Below are positions 8,396 to 17,428 of a DNA stretch of 61,109 nucleotides, piece by piece. Under the pieces are notes generated by a model, which did not search any database, had not been told where the DNA came from, and worked only from the letters and a program-made list of their open reading frames with translations. A program made the translations under genes and the position numbers. Source of the DNA: CAZJCK01 sp964544635 (GTDB lineage Bacteria > Zixibacteria > MSB-5A5 > GN15 > FEB-12); contig CAZJCK010000009.1 of the NCBI GenBank assembly GCA_964544635.1, positions 1 to 61,109 on the forward strand. Reading direction: 5' to 3'. Position 1 is the first letter of the stretch; each line of letters begins with the position of its first letter.

Positions 8396-9808
8396 ATGAA
8401 AGCGGTAACTTGGACACGCAAGTGCATACAGGCGGGTGTTGTCTGCCTGGCCCTGCTTACAGCCCTGCCGGTTGGCGCGCAACCGCCCGATCCGTCATTG
8501 CTGTCGCAGCTCGTTGTATATCTCGAGGTACCGTCGGATGCCACCGGGACGATCGAGTTATCGGTTGATGGTATTAGTCTGATCGGCCGCAACGATACGG
8601 TCTCCCTCTCCCCGCTGGTAACCGAAATCTCAGTCGATGATCTGCGCGATCGCCAGATTCGACTAATCGACGAAACTATCGAGCCGGGTCAGTACGATAC
8701 GCTTTTGGTGCAACTGTCGTCGGTTCTGGCGCGTATCGGGCCGGCGATGGTCAGCCCCGGGGTCAGCGATGACGGTTATGCCGTGATGATTGACCTTGGT
8801 GCTGAAGCCAATCGCACCCATGCTGTCTTCCTGGAATGGCCGGGCAGGCGGCTGCGTCCTGACGACACGACGTTTGTTCTGGACTGGCGTCGCATGGCCG
8901 TAGCGCCACCGCCGTTTGGCTCGCTGATTTTCGTTACCAATGAAGGATCGCATAACATGTCGGTGGTCGACCGGGCGGACTATCGAGTAAAGGATGTGAT
9001 CCGGACGGGCCAGGGACCGCGCGATGTGGTCTATTCGCTGATCAACCGTCAGCTGTTCGTGGCCAACGCCGCGTCGAACGAGATCAGTGTGATCGATGCG
9101 TTGTCGCGCCAGCCGTTGCGCACTATCGGCCTGTTGTTTGGTGATGCCCCGACACGGCTGGCCCTCTCCCCCGACGAACGATACCTGCATGTGCTGAACT
9201 ACGGTTCGCGCACGCTGGTAATTCTGGACACCCGGTCGTTCACCCAGGTGGTGCGGCACCAGGTGGGGTTCGGTCCGCACGGTTTGGCGGTCGATCCGCG
9301 AACCGGTACGGTGTACGTTGCCGATGAGGACTCCGACGACCTGGTGGCGTACGATCCCATCGCGCTGCAGGAAGTGCCGAAGGTCTTCCCTACCGGCGGG
9401 GCACCGTCGGAACTGGTCATTGATGAACAGGGCGAACAGTTGTTCATGGCCAGTGGTGCCCGTCGGCGCCTCAATGTGTACAACCTGGCCACGTCGGCCC
9501 AAACGCAGACGATCAAGCTGTGTTCACCACCGGCCGGGTTGGCGTATGACCCCATCACGCAGCGGCTGTATGCCTCGCTGACGCGCTGCGAGGAAATCTC
9601 GATTATGCAGCCGGAGGACGGCATCGAGTTGCATACCGTGGGGCTTGACTTCGCGCCCGGCCTGATCGAGCTCGACAGTGAACGTCGCAACCTGCTGATT
9701 ACAGCGCCCGATGAACAGGGGCTGGCGATCATGAGCACGACGCGACGCAAAGTGGTAACAATGGTGCCGGTTGGCGACCAACCGTTCAAGGCGATAGCCC
9801 CGAGGTAG
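8396..9808 (+). CDS. Exported YVTN-type beta-propeller protein
   Basis: About 470 aa. A signal peptide (VCLALLTALPVGAQ) precedes a roughly 130-residue beta-rich domain resembling DUF4382-type folds, then YVTN-like propeller repeats such as IFVTNEGSHNMSVVD, LFVANAASNEISVIDAL, LHVLNYGSRTLVILD and VYVADEDSDDLVAYDP. No haem sites. The start is the ATG at 8396; GGGAGG lies about 11 nt upstream, and an earlier in-frame ATG would overlap the terminator. It is the first gene of the run that includes the beta-barrel, CsgG-like, isomerase and 26/16-haem genes. A surface or periplasmic scaffold role is likely but unproved. Confidence 0.82.
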   Translation: MKAVTWTRKCIQAGVVCLALLTALPVGAQPPDPSLLSQLVVYLEVPSDATGTIELSVDGISLIGRNDTVSLSPLVTEISVDDLRDRQIRLIDETIEPGQYDTLLVQLSSVLARIGPAMVSPGVSDDGYAVMIDLGAEANRTHAVFLEWPGRRLRPDDTTFVLDWRRMAVAPPPFGSLIFVTNEGSHNMSVVDRADYRVKDVIRTGQGPRDVVYSLINRQLFVANAASNEISVIDALSRQPLRTIGLLFGDAPTRLALSPDERYLHVLNYGSRTLVILDTRSFTQVVRHQVGFGPHGLAVDPRTGTVYVADEDSDDLVAYDPIALQEVPKVFPTGGAPSELVIDEQGEQLFMASGARRRLNVYNLATSAQTQTIKLCSPPAGLAYDPITQRLYASLTRCEEISIMQPEDGIELHTVGLDFAPGLIELDSERRNLLITAPDEQGLAIMSTTRRKVVTMVPVGDQPFKAIAPR

Positions 9809-9815
9809 TGACAGG

Positions 9816-12023
9816 ATGAAACGGCAACGTTGCACATCATGGCTCTTCCGATCGCGGCCGGCGATGTTTTGGCCGCTGTGCGGGCTGCTGTTGCTGGTAT
9901 CGTCGGTTGCCGGGCAGTCACTGACCGGGTCGCTTGATGTTACGTTTGTCACTGAGGATCGCAAGACCACCGAGCTGGATACGGTGCAGGTTGGCGGTGT
10001 CGATTCAATCGTGCTTGACACTGTCGAGATCGACCGGGATGCGATCACGCAGGAGTATTCGGCGTCGCTGCTGCGCAACCTGACCCCGTGGGTGGCGGCG
10101 AGGGCGAGTGTTCGCTTCTTCCATACCGGATCGGATCAGACGGCGATAGGTGATGTGTGGCGACAGGAGTTTCAGCCTTCGGGCGAGGTCAACTGGAACC
10201 ATCCCGACTTCTCACTGATCGGCACGGTGCAGCACCGTGAGTCGAAGGGTTCATTCGAAACGGCGGGCATAACGCGCGACAACATCATGGCGCGCTGGCA
10301 ATCGAAATTCGATAACTGGCCGTTGATGCAGCTAAGCTATGCATTTGAGCATATATACAACGATCTCGAGCCGAGCATGGACGACATCAACCGGGATACC
10401 GAGAATCATCGCGCCGAGGCCCGGATCGAATACAACTACCGGGCGCAGTCATTGCTCTATGCGGCATCGCGGCGCTGGACCTACTCCCAGAGCGAGCAAC
10501 TGGCCCTCGAGCCGATCAACCAAACGCTGATTACGCGGCTTGCCGAGCTGGAGACGACGGAGTGGACACACCTGTTCCGCTGGCTGCAAATGTCGCGATT
10601 CTTCGACCGCAAGCTGCGCGTAAACAGTTCGTACAATTTCCGCTACCAGACGCAGGACGACCAGCGCACCGGCGTGTTCCGGGGTGTGTCGTCGCGGCAG
10701 ACGCTGTTCGCCATCGATCTCAGCCCCGACCAGGGAGCGCTGACCACACTGCCGGGGTTGTCGGACGGCGTGACGGATGTGGCCACGGTGCCGGCGATCA
10801 ATATCGGTACCGGCGAAACCGGGCAGAACCTCGGGTTCGATTTCGGCCTGCCGCAGGAAATCAACGCCGTCTATGTCTACACCGACCGTCCCTCCGGCGA
10901 GCAGGTCGGCTGGCGAGTTTACATTTCGAATGACAACCTGACGTGGACGGAAGTGACCGGCACGCTTGGTTCGCTGTTCAACCTGGCGCAGAATCGGTAT
11001 GAGATCGTGTTCGAGACGGTCGACGCGCGGTATGTCAAGGTTGTGAAGCGCGGTTTCAACCGTATCGAGAACGTGTTCGTGACCGAAATCGAAGCGTTTA
11101 TCCAGGCGGACGATATCGAGGATGAGACGATTGATAATGTGACGCACAACCTGGATATCGCCAATACCTTCACGGCGTCGGATGCCCTGGAGTTGTCGGC
11201 CGACTTCAATTACATTCGCGAGCCGGCCGGCAGTTTCGACCAGACGCGCGAAGAATACTACATTGGTGGCGGGATCGACTTTGAACCGAGCGAGCGGTTC
11301 CTGCACTCGGCACGGGTACAGCAGGGCTGGCAGGACTTTTCCTTCGGGGAGCAAGAACAATCGAGCACAACGTACAACTACTCGTTGATCTATACGCCGC
11401 TGGATCGTTTGCAGATGACGCTGGCTGCGGCCTCGCTTCAAGACTATTTCCAGGATGAGAGAGTGCAGGAGAGCAACAGCCTGTTCTGGGAAGCCTCGGG
11501 AACGCCGTTTACCCACGTGAGCATGTCGACCGGCATCAGCTACACCCGAAACAACCGGTTTCGGTTTGGAGAGAGTTTCGAGAGCTGGACGTATCGTGGC
11601 GGCCTCGACGGCCGGCTGACGACGGCCTTGACGGGCCTTTTGAGCGCGTCGCACCAGCGCATTACCAATCGCAGCACCGATTCGCTGCGGATTCGCAACC
11701 AGTATACGGCGGGCATCGACATCCGGCTGAGCCGGTCGATCTTTGCGGGCGCCGACGTAAATATACTCGATGAAGAAGTGAATACGTTTATCAGCCAGGA
11801 CTATACGCTCAGTTGGAACCTGTCGCGCCGCCTGACGGTGGGTGGACTGGCGTCGATCTCGGATGACGGCAACGGGGTCCGAACGGAGCAGTATGATGGA
11901 CGTATCAACCTACGGATACGAACTCGAGCCAGCCTGAACGCCGGAGTCGCCTACACGGATTTCGCCGGGGCGGAGGGATTCGAATCGACATCGTTCAGAA
12001 TCGGATTCCGGTCCGGCTTCTGA
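9816..12023 (+). CDS. Outer-membrane beta-barrel with discoidin-like insert, candidate conduit porin
   Basis: A 735-aa exported protein with a signal peptide ending near SVAGQS, alternating hydrophobic/aromatic strands along most of its length and a C-terminal phenylalanine (FRIGFRSGF), the usual outer-membrane barrel signature. Around residues 340-430 it carries a segment like an F5/8-type-C (discoidin) fold: GLPQEINAVYVYTD, then WRVYISNDNLTWTEV and ARYVKVVKRGF. That segment could sit on an external or periplasmic loop. No cysteines form haem sites, so if it is the porin of a porin-cytochrome conduit the haems come from its neighbours. It begins 7 nt after the propeller gene. Confidence 0.8.
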   Translation: MKRQRCTSWLFRSRPAMFWPLCGLLLLVSSVAGQSLTGSLDVTFVTEDRKTTELDTVQVGGVDSIVLDTVEIDRDAITQEYSASLLRNLTPWVAARASVRFFHTGSDQTAIGDVWRQEFQPSGEVNWNHPDFSLIGTVQHRESKGSFETAGITRDNIMARWQSKFDNWPLMQLSYAFEHIYNDLEPSMDDINRDTENHRAEARIEYNYRAQSLLYAASRRWTYSQSEQLALEPINQTLITRLAELETTEWTHLFRWLQMSRFFDRKLRVNSSYNFRYQTQDDQRTGVFRGVSSRQTLFAIDLSPDQGALTTLPGLSDGVTDVATVPAINIGTGETGQNLGFDFGLPQEINAVYVYTDRPSGEQVGWRVYISNDNLTWTEVTGTLGSLFNLAQNRYEIVFETVDARYVKVVKRGFNRIENVFVTEIEAFIQADDIEDETIDNVTHNLDIANTFTASDALELSADFNYIREPAGSFDQTREEYYIGGGIDFEPSERFLHSARVQQGWQDFSFGEQEQSSTTYNYSLIYTPLDRLQMTLAAASLQDYFQDERVQESNSLFWEASGTPFTHVSMSTGISYTRNNRFRFGESFESWTYRGGLDGRLTTALTGLLSASHQRITNRSTDSLRIRNQYTAGIDIRLSRSIFAGADVNILDEEVNTFISQDYTLSWNLSRRLTVGGLASISDDGNGVRTEQYDGRINLRIRTRASLNAGVAYTDFAGAEGFESTSFRIGFRSGF

Positions 12024-12038
12024 TGAGGAGTGAGGTAT

Positions 12039-12617
12039 ATGCAGAAGAAACATGTGGCAGGCATTGCAATCCTGGTGACGATGGTCGTCGCCATCGCCGG
12101 GTGTGGCGGACCGGGCAAGACGGTGTTCTTGCACCCGGAGTACAATTTTTCGTTTGTCGAGCGGGTTGCCGTCGTCCCGTTTGAGAACCTGACCAACGAC
12201 CAGGGCGCGGGTGCGCGCGTGACGCGGCTGTACATCACCGAGTTGCTCGCGACTGATGCGTTTGATGTCGTCGAGCCGGGAGAGGTCGACAAGGCGCTCG
12301 GCGCGATCGGGAAGATCCGCACCGCCGATCTGACCAGGGAGCAGGCGAAGCAACTGGGCCAGGCGCTCAACGTGCAGGCGCTGTTTCTGGGTTCGGTCAA
12401 CGAATCCACAGTGCGCAATGTGGGCGCCCAGGCAGTCAGTTATGTAACCATGACCACCCGGCTGGTCGAAACCGAGACCGGTATCACGGTCTGGTCGGCG
12501 ACAACCACCGAGGGAGGGCGCGGCTTCTGGGCCTCGCTCTTTGGTACCGGTACACCGTCGCACAGCGAAGTGATGCGACAGTGCGTACGAAAATCGATCG
12601 GAACCCTGGTGAACTAA
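12039..12617 (+). CDS. CsgG-like outer-membrane lipoprotein
   Basis: About 192 aa with a lipobox (VVAIAGC) predicting a lipid-anchored protein. The body follows the CsgG/LpoB-like pattern: VAVVPFENLTND, TRLYITELLATDAFDVVEPG and a glycine-rich C-terminal part. CsgG itself forms an outer-membrane secretion pore for curli; this shorter protein has the nucleotide-binding-like fold region but I cannot identify membrane-spanning strands with certainty. The ATG at 12039 has AGGAG eight bases upstream. It lies between the beta-barrel and a second CsgG-like protein, which suggests a role in export or assembly of the surface cytochromes. Confidence 0.75.
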   Translation: MQKKHVAGIAILVTMVVAIAGCGGPGKTVFLHPEYNFSFVERVAVVPFENLTNDQGAGARVTRLYITELLATDAFDVVEPGEVDKALGAIGKIRTADLTREQAKQLGQALNVQALFLGSVNESTVRNVGAQAVSYVTMTTRLVETETGITVWSATTTEGGRGFWASLFGTGTPSHSEVMRQCVRKSIGTLVN

Positions 12618-12620
12618 GAC

Positions 12621-13712
12621 GTGAAAGCACTCGCCTTACATATCGTGCTCATGCTGGGCCTGGTACTTTCGGTGACGGCACAGCCGGACACCGGCGGCAT
12701 CGATTACAGCCGGTATGAACCGAACGACAGGATGCAGCCGTTCGGTATGGACTACCGGTCACAGGTCGGCCTGTTCCAGCTGGTGAACTACTCCGGGAAC
12801 AGCGCAGCGATCACGATATGCCAGCCGTTGGTCGAACAGTGGCTGGTCGACTATGGCCTGGTGGTGCGCAGCCCCGAAGAGTTGCGTCCGATCCGCCGGG
12901 AATACCGCATTCGTTCGGCCGGCCAGGTGAGTAAGATTGATGCCGAGCGTTTGCGCGACCGCCTGCGGCTCGACTACCTGGTGATCGGTTCGGTTGATAT
13001 CTTCCGCGGCGATTCGATCGGTGAGGTCGGGCTGTCGCTGCGGGTGCTCGACCTCGAAACGATGACCCTGGTGCGCGCGGCCAGCATCGCGACAACGTCG
13101 CGCGACTACGGCGGGCTGTTCGGTATCGGGGATCTGCGCAGCATGGAGGAACTGGCCGACCGAGCGGTGGGGCGGTTGTTCAAGACGCTCGATGAACCGG
13201 TCAGGAGACGCGACAAGCAGCCGTCGCACCGTATCGCCCTGGTGCCGATCGACAATCTGTCGGAGTATCGTCATGCCGGTAAGATTGCGTCGAATCACCT
13301 GCTGTCGCACCTGGTATCGAGTGGTCACTGGGTTTTGGAGCCGGGCATGGCTTACGGCCTGTTCGTACAGAACCGGGTCATGCCGGCGGGCGAGATTACG
13401 CTTGCTACCCTTCGCACGATGAACAACGATTTCGATATTGCATACCTCGTAACCGGCAGCGTTGAAGTGTACGAGGAGGGGGTGCTGACGGTGGAAACGG
13501 CACAGCCGCGATTGAGTATGACCGGCCGCATCCTGCATGCCGAGTCCGGGCGCATATTCGGGGCCGACCTGGTCGCCACCGATGGTGATGGTGACGCCCT
13601 GCTGGATATCGGCAAGGAAGATTCGCTGGGGCGGCTGTCGATCACCGCTGCCAAAGAACTGATGAAGGAACTTTTCAAACAACAGGAGCAACGCGTTGCT
13701 GCAAAGAAATAG
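12621..13712 (+). CDS. Exported protein with two CsgG-like domains
   Basis: A 363-aa secreted protein: signal peptide MKALALHIVLMLGLVLSV, then two related halves. The first (about residues 45-195) contains LRLDYLVIGSVDIF, and the second (about 205-350) contains RIALVPIDNLSEY and DIAYLVTGSVEVYEEG; both resemble CsgG/TolB-N-type alpha-beta domains. It starts with GTG three bases after the stop of the CsgG-like lipoprotein, indicating translational coupling. No catalytic residues are obvious. It probably works with the lipoprotein at the outer membrane. Confidence 0.7.
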   Translation: MKALALHIVLMLGLVLSVTAQPDTGGIDYSRYEPNDRMQPFGMDYRSQVGLFQLVNYSGNSAAITICQPLVEQWLVDYGLVVRSPEELRPIRREYRIRSAGQVSKIDAERLRDRLRLDYLVIGSVDIFRGDSIGEVGLSLRVLDLETMTLVRAASIATTSRDYGGLFGIGDLRSMEELADRAVGRLFKTLDEPVRRRDKQPSHRIALVPIDNLSEYRHAGKIASNHLLSHLVSSGHWVLEPGMAYGLFVQNRVMPAGEITLATLRTMNNDFDIAYLVTGSVEVYEEGVLTVETAQPRLSMTGRILHAESGRIFGADLVATDGDGDALLDIGKEDSLGRLSITAAKELMKELFKQQEQRVAAKK

Positions 13713-13716
13713 CGTC

Positions 13717-15387
13717 ATGACCAGACCCCACATGTTATCCATCCGGGCAGCGATACTGTGTGTGATTCTGTTGCTGAGTGCTCCGCTGGGAGCGCAAACT
13801 ACCGTCGATCAGTTACCCGACAGTGTTCTGGTACTGGTTAACGGCGAACCGATTACAACCGGCCACATGGATGCGGAGTTCATGGCAATTCATGATCGCA
13901 TGGAAGGCGAGATGCGAATGGACTTCGACTATGACAAGCTGGTGAAGAAACTGGTCAACGACCGTCTCATCACCCAGGAAGCCGCTGCCATGGGTATGGG
14001 GGAAGAGGCGTGGCTGGTTGATTACCTTGAAACAGTGCGCCTGCGCCGGGCGATCCAGGCCTATATCAAGGATGCCTACGATCCGACGGTCGAGGTGACC
14101 GAGCCGATGATGAAGCAGTATTTCGACTCGCTCTATCACCGGATGCAGTACCGTACGCTCACGGTGCGCACGATCAGCGAGGCGACCGATCTGCGCGAGC
14201 GTATCATCGAGGGCGCCGACATGGACAGCCTGGCGCGGCAACTGTCGCTTGATACGTACAAGGTGCAGGGTGGACTGAGCACCTTCAAGCACTGGGCCGA
14301 CATTCAGGTTATCTTTCGTGATGTCCTGCGCGGCATGAAGCCGGGTGAACTGTCGCGGCCATTCCCGTTTCGGGAAGCGTATACGATCATTCGGCTGGAG
14401 AAAAAGCAGGCGGCCGATCCCGAGGAGTACCCGTTCTTCGAGAATACGATCAAGGGGCGCATGACCAGCGAGCTGCAGGAGAAGCAGTGGATGGCATTCG
14501 TCGACTCGCTGGCGGGGCTGGTGACGGTGACGCGCCATGAAGCGACGCTGGCGGCGATCCGCAATGATTCGGCAAAACTGTTCACCGAGCGCTTTACCAA
14601 TTACAGTCCGGCGCCGGCGCTCACCGTACCGTCGGGTGTGAAAATGACCGAGGGCGACCTGCGGACCGAGATTTCGCACAGCGCCATGGCATCGGCGACG
14701 ACGCCGTTCGGCGAGCTGTTCGAAGAGAGTCTCGAGCAGGCGCGACAGAAGGTGGTACTGGGCGAGATGGCGCTGCAAAGCGGTTACGGCGACAGCAGTG
14801 CTGTGATCGAAGCGTATGAGCACTCGCTCGACAGCGCCCTGATTGAGGCGTATGTCAAGGAGCAGGTAGTCTCTAAGATCACTTTCACCCACGAGGAATT
14901 CAGCGAGTACTACGAATCGCACCCGGATGAGTTCCGAGCCGACGAACAGTTCCGGTTATTCCAGGCTACCCTGGAGTCGGAAGAGGATGCGAAGGAATTC
15001 GTGTCCCGCCTCAAGGAAGGTGCCGACTTCGCCTACCTGAAGAAGCGCTACGGCCTGGCGGAACTGGCGAGTGACCAGAGCGAGGAGTGGATTACCATTT
15101 CGAGTTTTCCGAAGATCATCCGCGAGGATTTTGAGTCGCTGGATATCGGCGAGGTAGCCGGGCCGTATGCCACCACCACCGGGTGGGCGGTGTTCGAGCT
15201 CAAGGATCGCCGTCCGGGGCGCCTCAAACGGATCGACGAGGTCAACATGGAGATTCGCCAGGCGTTGTTCCAGGAGAAGTTCAATGCGCTGATGGACGAA
15301 CACCTCGAGATACTGAAGAAACATTCTGAGATTGTATATAACCAGGACGCCATTGATGCCTATTTCAGGCGCGGGGACGAAGGCTAA
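13717..15387 (+). CDS. Periplasmic parvulin-type peptidyl-prolyl isomerase (SurA/PrsA-like)
   Basis: About 556 aa: signal peptide (ILCVILLLSAPLGAQ), an N-terminal SurA-like chaperone segment (VLVLVNGEPITTGHMDAEF) and two parvulin-like domains. The first (about 140-245) includes ARQLSLDTYKVQGGLSTF and MKPGELSRPFPFREAYTIIR. The second (about 400-495) includes FRLFQATLESEEDAKEF and SLDIGEVAGPYATTTGWAVF. The ATG at 13717 starts 4 nt past the previous stop; an in-frame TTG upstream would overlap that gene. In the context of a beta-barrel and proline-containing secreted cytochromes it is likely a dedicated folding factor. Role inferred from position. Confidence 0.85.
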   Translation: MTRPHMLSIRAAILCVILLLSAPLGAQTTVDQLPDSVLVLVNGEPITTGHMDAEFMAIHDRMEGEMRMDFDYDKLVKKLVNDRLITQEAAAMGMGEEAWLVDYLETVRLRRAIQAYIKDAYDPTVEVTEPMMKQYFDSLYHRMQYRTLTVRTISEATDLRERIIEGADMDSLARQLSLDTYKVQGGLSTFKHWADIQVIFRDVLRGMKPGELSRPFPFREAYTIIRLEKKQAADPEEYPFFENTIKGRMTSELQEKQWMAFVDSLAGLVTVTRHEATLAAIRNDSAKLFTERFTNYSPAPALTVPSGVKMTEGDLRTEISHSAMASATTPFGELFEESLEQARQKVVLGEMALQSGYGDSSAVIEAYEHSLDSALIEAYVKEQVVSKITFTHEEFSEYYESHPDEFRADEQFRLFQATLESEEDAKEFVSRLKEGADFAYLKKRYGLAELASDQSEEWITISSFPKIIREDFESLDIGEVAGPYATTTGWAVFELKDRRPGRLKRIDEVNMEIRQALFQEKFNALMDEHLEILKKHSEIVYNQDAIDAYFRRGDEG

Positions 15388-15435
15388 TGACATTTCACGT
15401 TGTACGACATCGTCTGACGTCCGGGCGGATACAGG

Positions 15436-17427
15436 ATGGATGCTATGACTGACGGAATCACACGAACCCGGTGGAAGCTGTTGGGCGCTGTGCTGCTGGT
15501 GGCGGTGCTGGTGATCGGCATGATCGATTTCGGCCAGGCCCAGATCGAGCGCGGCAAGCGGTTTTCCAAGAAGGGTAATTGCCTCGACTGTCATGAATAT
15601 GATCAGTTCGAAGGCGCCAACAAGCACCAGCCGTTTTCCGACAAGGACTGCGCGGCCTGTCACAAACCGCACGGCCTGGTCGGGGCGCTGCGGCTCGTAA
15701 AGACGGGCGCGCAGCTCTGTTACGACTGCCATGACCAGCAGGCCATCGGCATGGAGCGCGAGCATATTCACGATCCGTCGAAGCGCGGCAAGTGCCTGAC
15801 CTGTCACGACGCACATGCGTCGGATCATGCGGCGCTGCTGAAGGATGAGCCGCAAAAGCTCTGTTTCGAGTGTCACGACGAATCGAGCTTCACCCACGAA
15901 TTCGTACATGAACCGATGCAGGACGGTTGCTTCAATTGTCACCAGCCGCACGGCGCCGATCATGCCAGGCTGCTGCGCCAGTCACAACTGGACCTGTGCG
16001 GCAGTTGCCATGAACTGGGCGCCGAGTCGTTTGCGGAGGCTCACGGCAACTACCCGGTGAGCGACCAGGAGTGCGGGCTGTGTCATACGCCGCATACGGC
16101 GGTGACGGAGGAGTTGTTCACCGAGTCGATTCACCTGCCGGTGAGCGGCGGCGAGTGCGGTTCGTGTCATGAATCGGCCGACAGCGAAGAACCGTTCGCG
16201 CTGCTGGCCGACGCCAATGAGTTGTGCGTGGTTTGTCACGATCTGTCGGAGGTTGCGCCGGAAGGGACGCACGCGCCGGTGGCGATGGGTGAGTGCCTGT
16301 CGTGCCATGACGCCCACGGCGCGGCGCAGGCCGCCCTGGTCTCGAAACCGATCAACCAGATGTGCCTGGAGTGCCATGACATACGTTCCGAACTGATGCA
16401 GGCCTCACGGCACGAACCGGCACTTACCGACTGCGGCGCCTGTCATACGGCGCACGGCATGTCGGAGAATGCCCTCGTCAAGGTCGAGGGTAACCAGTTG
16501 TGTCTCGATTGTCATGCCGATATCGGCGAAGAGATGAACGCCGAGTACGTCCACTTCCCGTTCGTCGACGGTTCCTGCCTTGACTGCCACGTACCGCACG
16601 GTTCGCAGCATGCCGACCTGACGCGGGACGTCCGCTTCGACCTGTGCGCCGAGTGTCACGACAATACGTCGTGGCTGAAAGAAAAGAACGTGCACCTGCC
16701 GATCAAGGCGGGCGAGTGCAACAACTGTCATACCGCCCATGCATCGTCGGAGCCGGGCCTGATGAAGGCCGACCGCAACGAAGTGTGCATGGAGTGTCAT
16801 GCGGCGCTGGCGGCTACTACTCAGGATGCGCAGATACATCCGCCGTTCGGCGAGCAGTCGTGCGACATGTGCCACGAACCGCATCATTCCAGGCAGGCCG
16901 GGTTGCTGACCCAGCCGATGGATGAGCTGTGCGGCGCCTGCCATGCCGATGTGCTGGAGCCGAGCGGCACGCTGGTGAGCAGCCATGCGCCGGCGATGGA
17001 GGGTCGCTGCTCCGACTGTCACCAGGCACACCACGCCGAACTCGATCACCTGTTGCTCGACAAAGTCGAACGTTTGTGTTACACCTGTCATGATGATCTG
17101 CAGGCGCGGATGTCGTCGGGCGTACCCCACGCACCGGCGGCGGGTGGTGATTGTCTGGGTTGTCATGAATCGCACGTGAGCAGTCATGCTTCGCTGTTGA
17201 ACCAGGCGGTGCCGAACCAGTGCCTCGACTGTCACTCCGGCGATTCGGAGACGTTCATGTCGAAGCACCTCAACCTGCGCGGCGAGCTGCTCGACTGTCG
17301 GAAATGTCATGACCCGCATGTATCGGATGACGAGACGATGATGCACCGCGTCGGTCACGAACCGTTCTCGAGCGGAGCATGCGATGTTTGCCACGAGCCA
17401 ACCTCTAATCAGGGGGAGGGCAACTGA
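15436..17427 (+). CDS. 26-haem c-type cytochrome, doubled-CXXCH type
   Basis: A 663-aa exported cytochrome with 26 CXXCH motifs, about one per 25 residues, among the denser arrangements one can build. A single N-terminal hydrophobic segment (LLGAVLLVAVLVIGMIDFG) acts as signal or anchor. Haem sites alternate in pairs, with patterns such as CLTCHDAHAS and CFNCHQPHGADH, the doubled-CXXCH signature in which a following His supplies the distal ligand. This would give a long, nearly continuous haem wire suited to crossing the periplasm or threading a barrel. ATG at 15436 or 15445 are both possible. It lies 2 nt upstream of the 16-haem paralogue. Confidence 0.93.
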   Translation: MDAMTDGITRTRWKLLGAVLLVAVLVIGMIDFGQAQIERGKRFSKKGNCLDCHEYDQFEGANKHQPFSDKDCAACHKPHGLVGALRLVKTGAQLCYDCHDQQAIGMEREHIHDPSKRGKCLTCHDAHASDHAALLKDEPQKLCFECHDESSFTHEFVHEPMQDGCFNCHQPHGADHARLLRQSQLDLCGSCHELGAESFAEAHGNYPVSDQECGLCHTPHTAVTEELFTESIHLPVSGGECGSCHESADSEEPFALLADANELCVVCHDLSEVAPEGTHAPVAMGECLSCHDAHGAAQAALVSKPINQMCLECHDIRSELMQASRHEPALTDCGACHTAHGMSENALVKVEGNQLCLDCHADIGEEMNAEYVHFPFVDGSCLDCHVPHGSQHADLTRDVRFDLCAECHDNTSWLKEKNVHLPIKAGECNNCHTAHASSEPGLMKADRNEVCMECHAALAATTQDAQIHPPFGEQSCDMCHEPHHSRQAGLLTQPMDELCGACHADVLEPSGTLVSSHAPAMEGRCSDCHQAHHAELDHLLLDKVERLCYTCHDDLQARMSSGVPHAPAAGGDCLGCHESHVSSHASLLNQAVPNQCLDCHSGDSETFMSKHLNLRGELLDCRKCHDPHVSDDETMMHRVGHEPFSSGACDVCHEPTSNQGEGN

Positions 17428-17428
17428 T

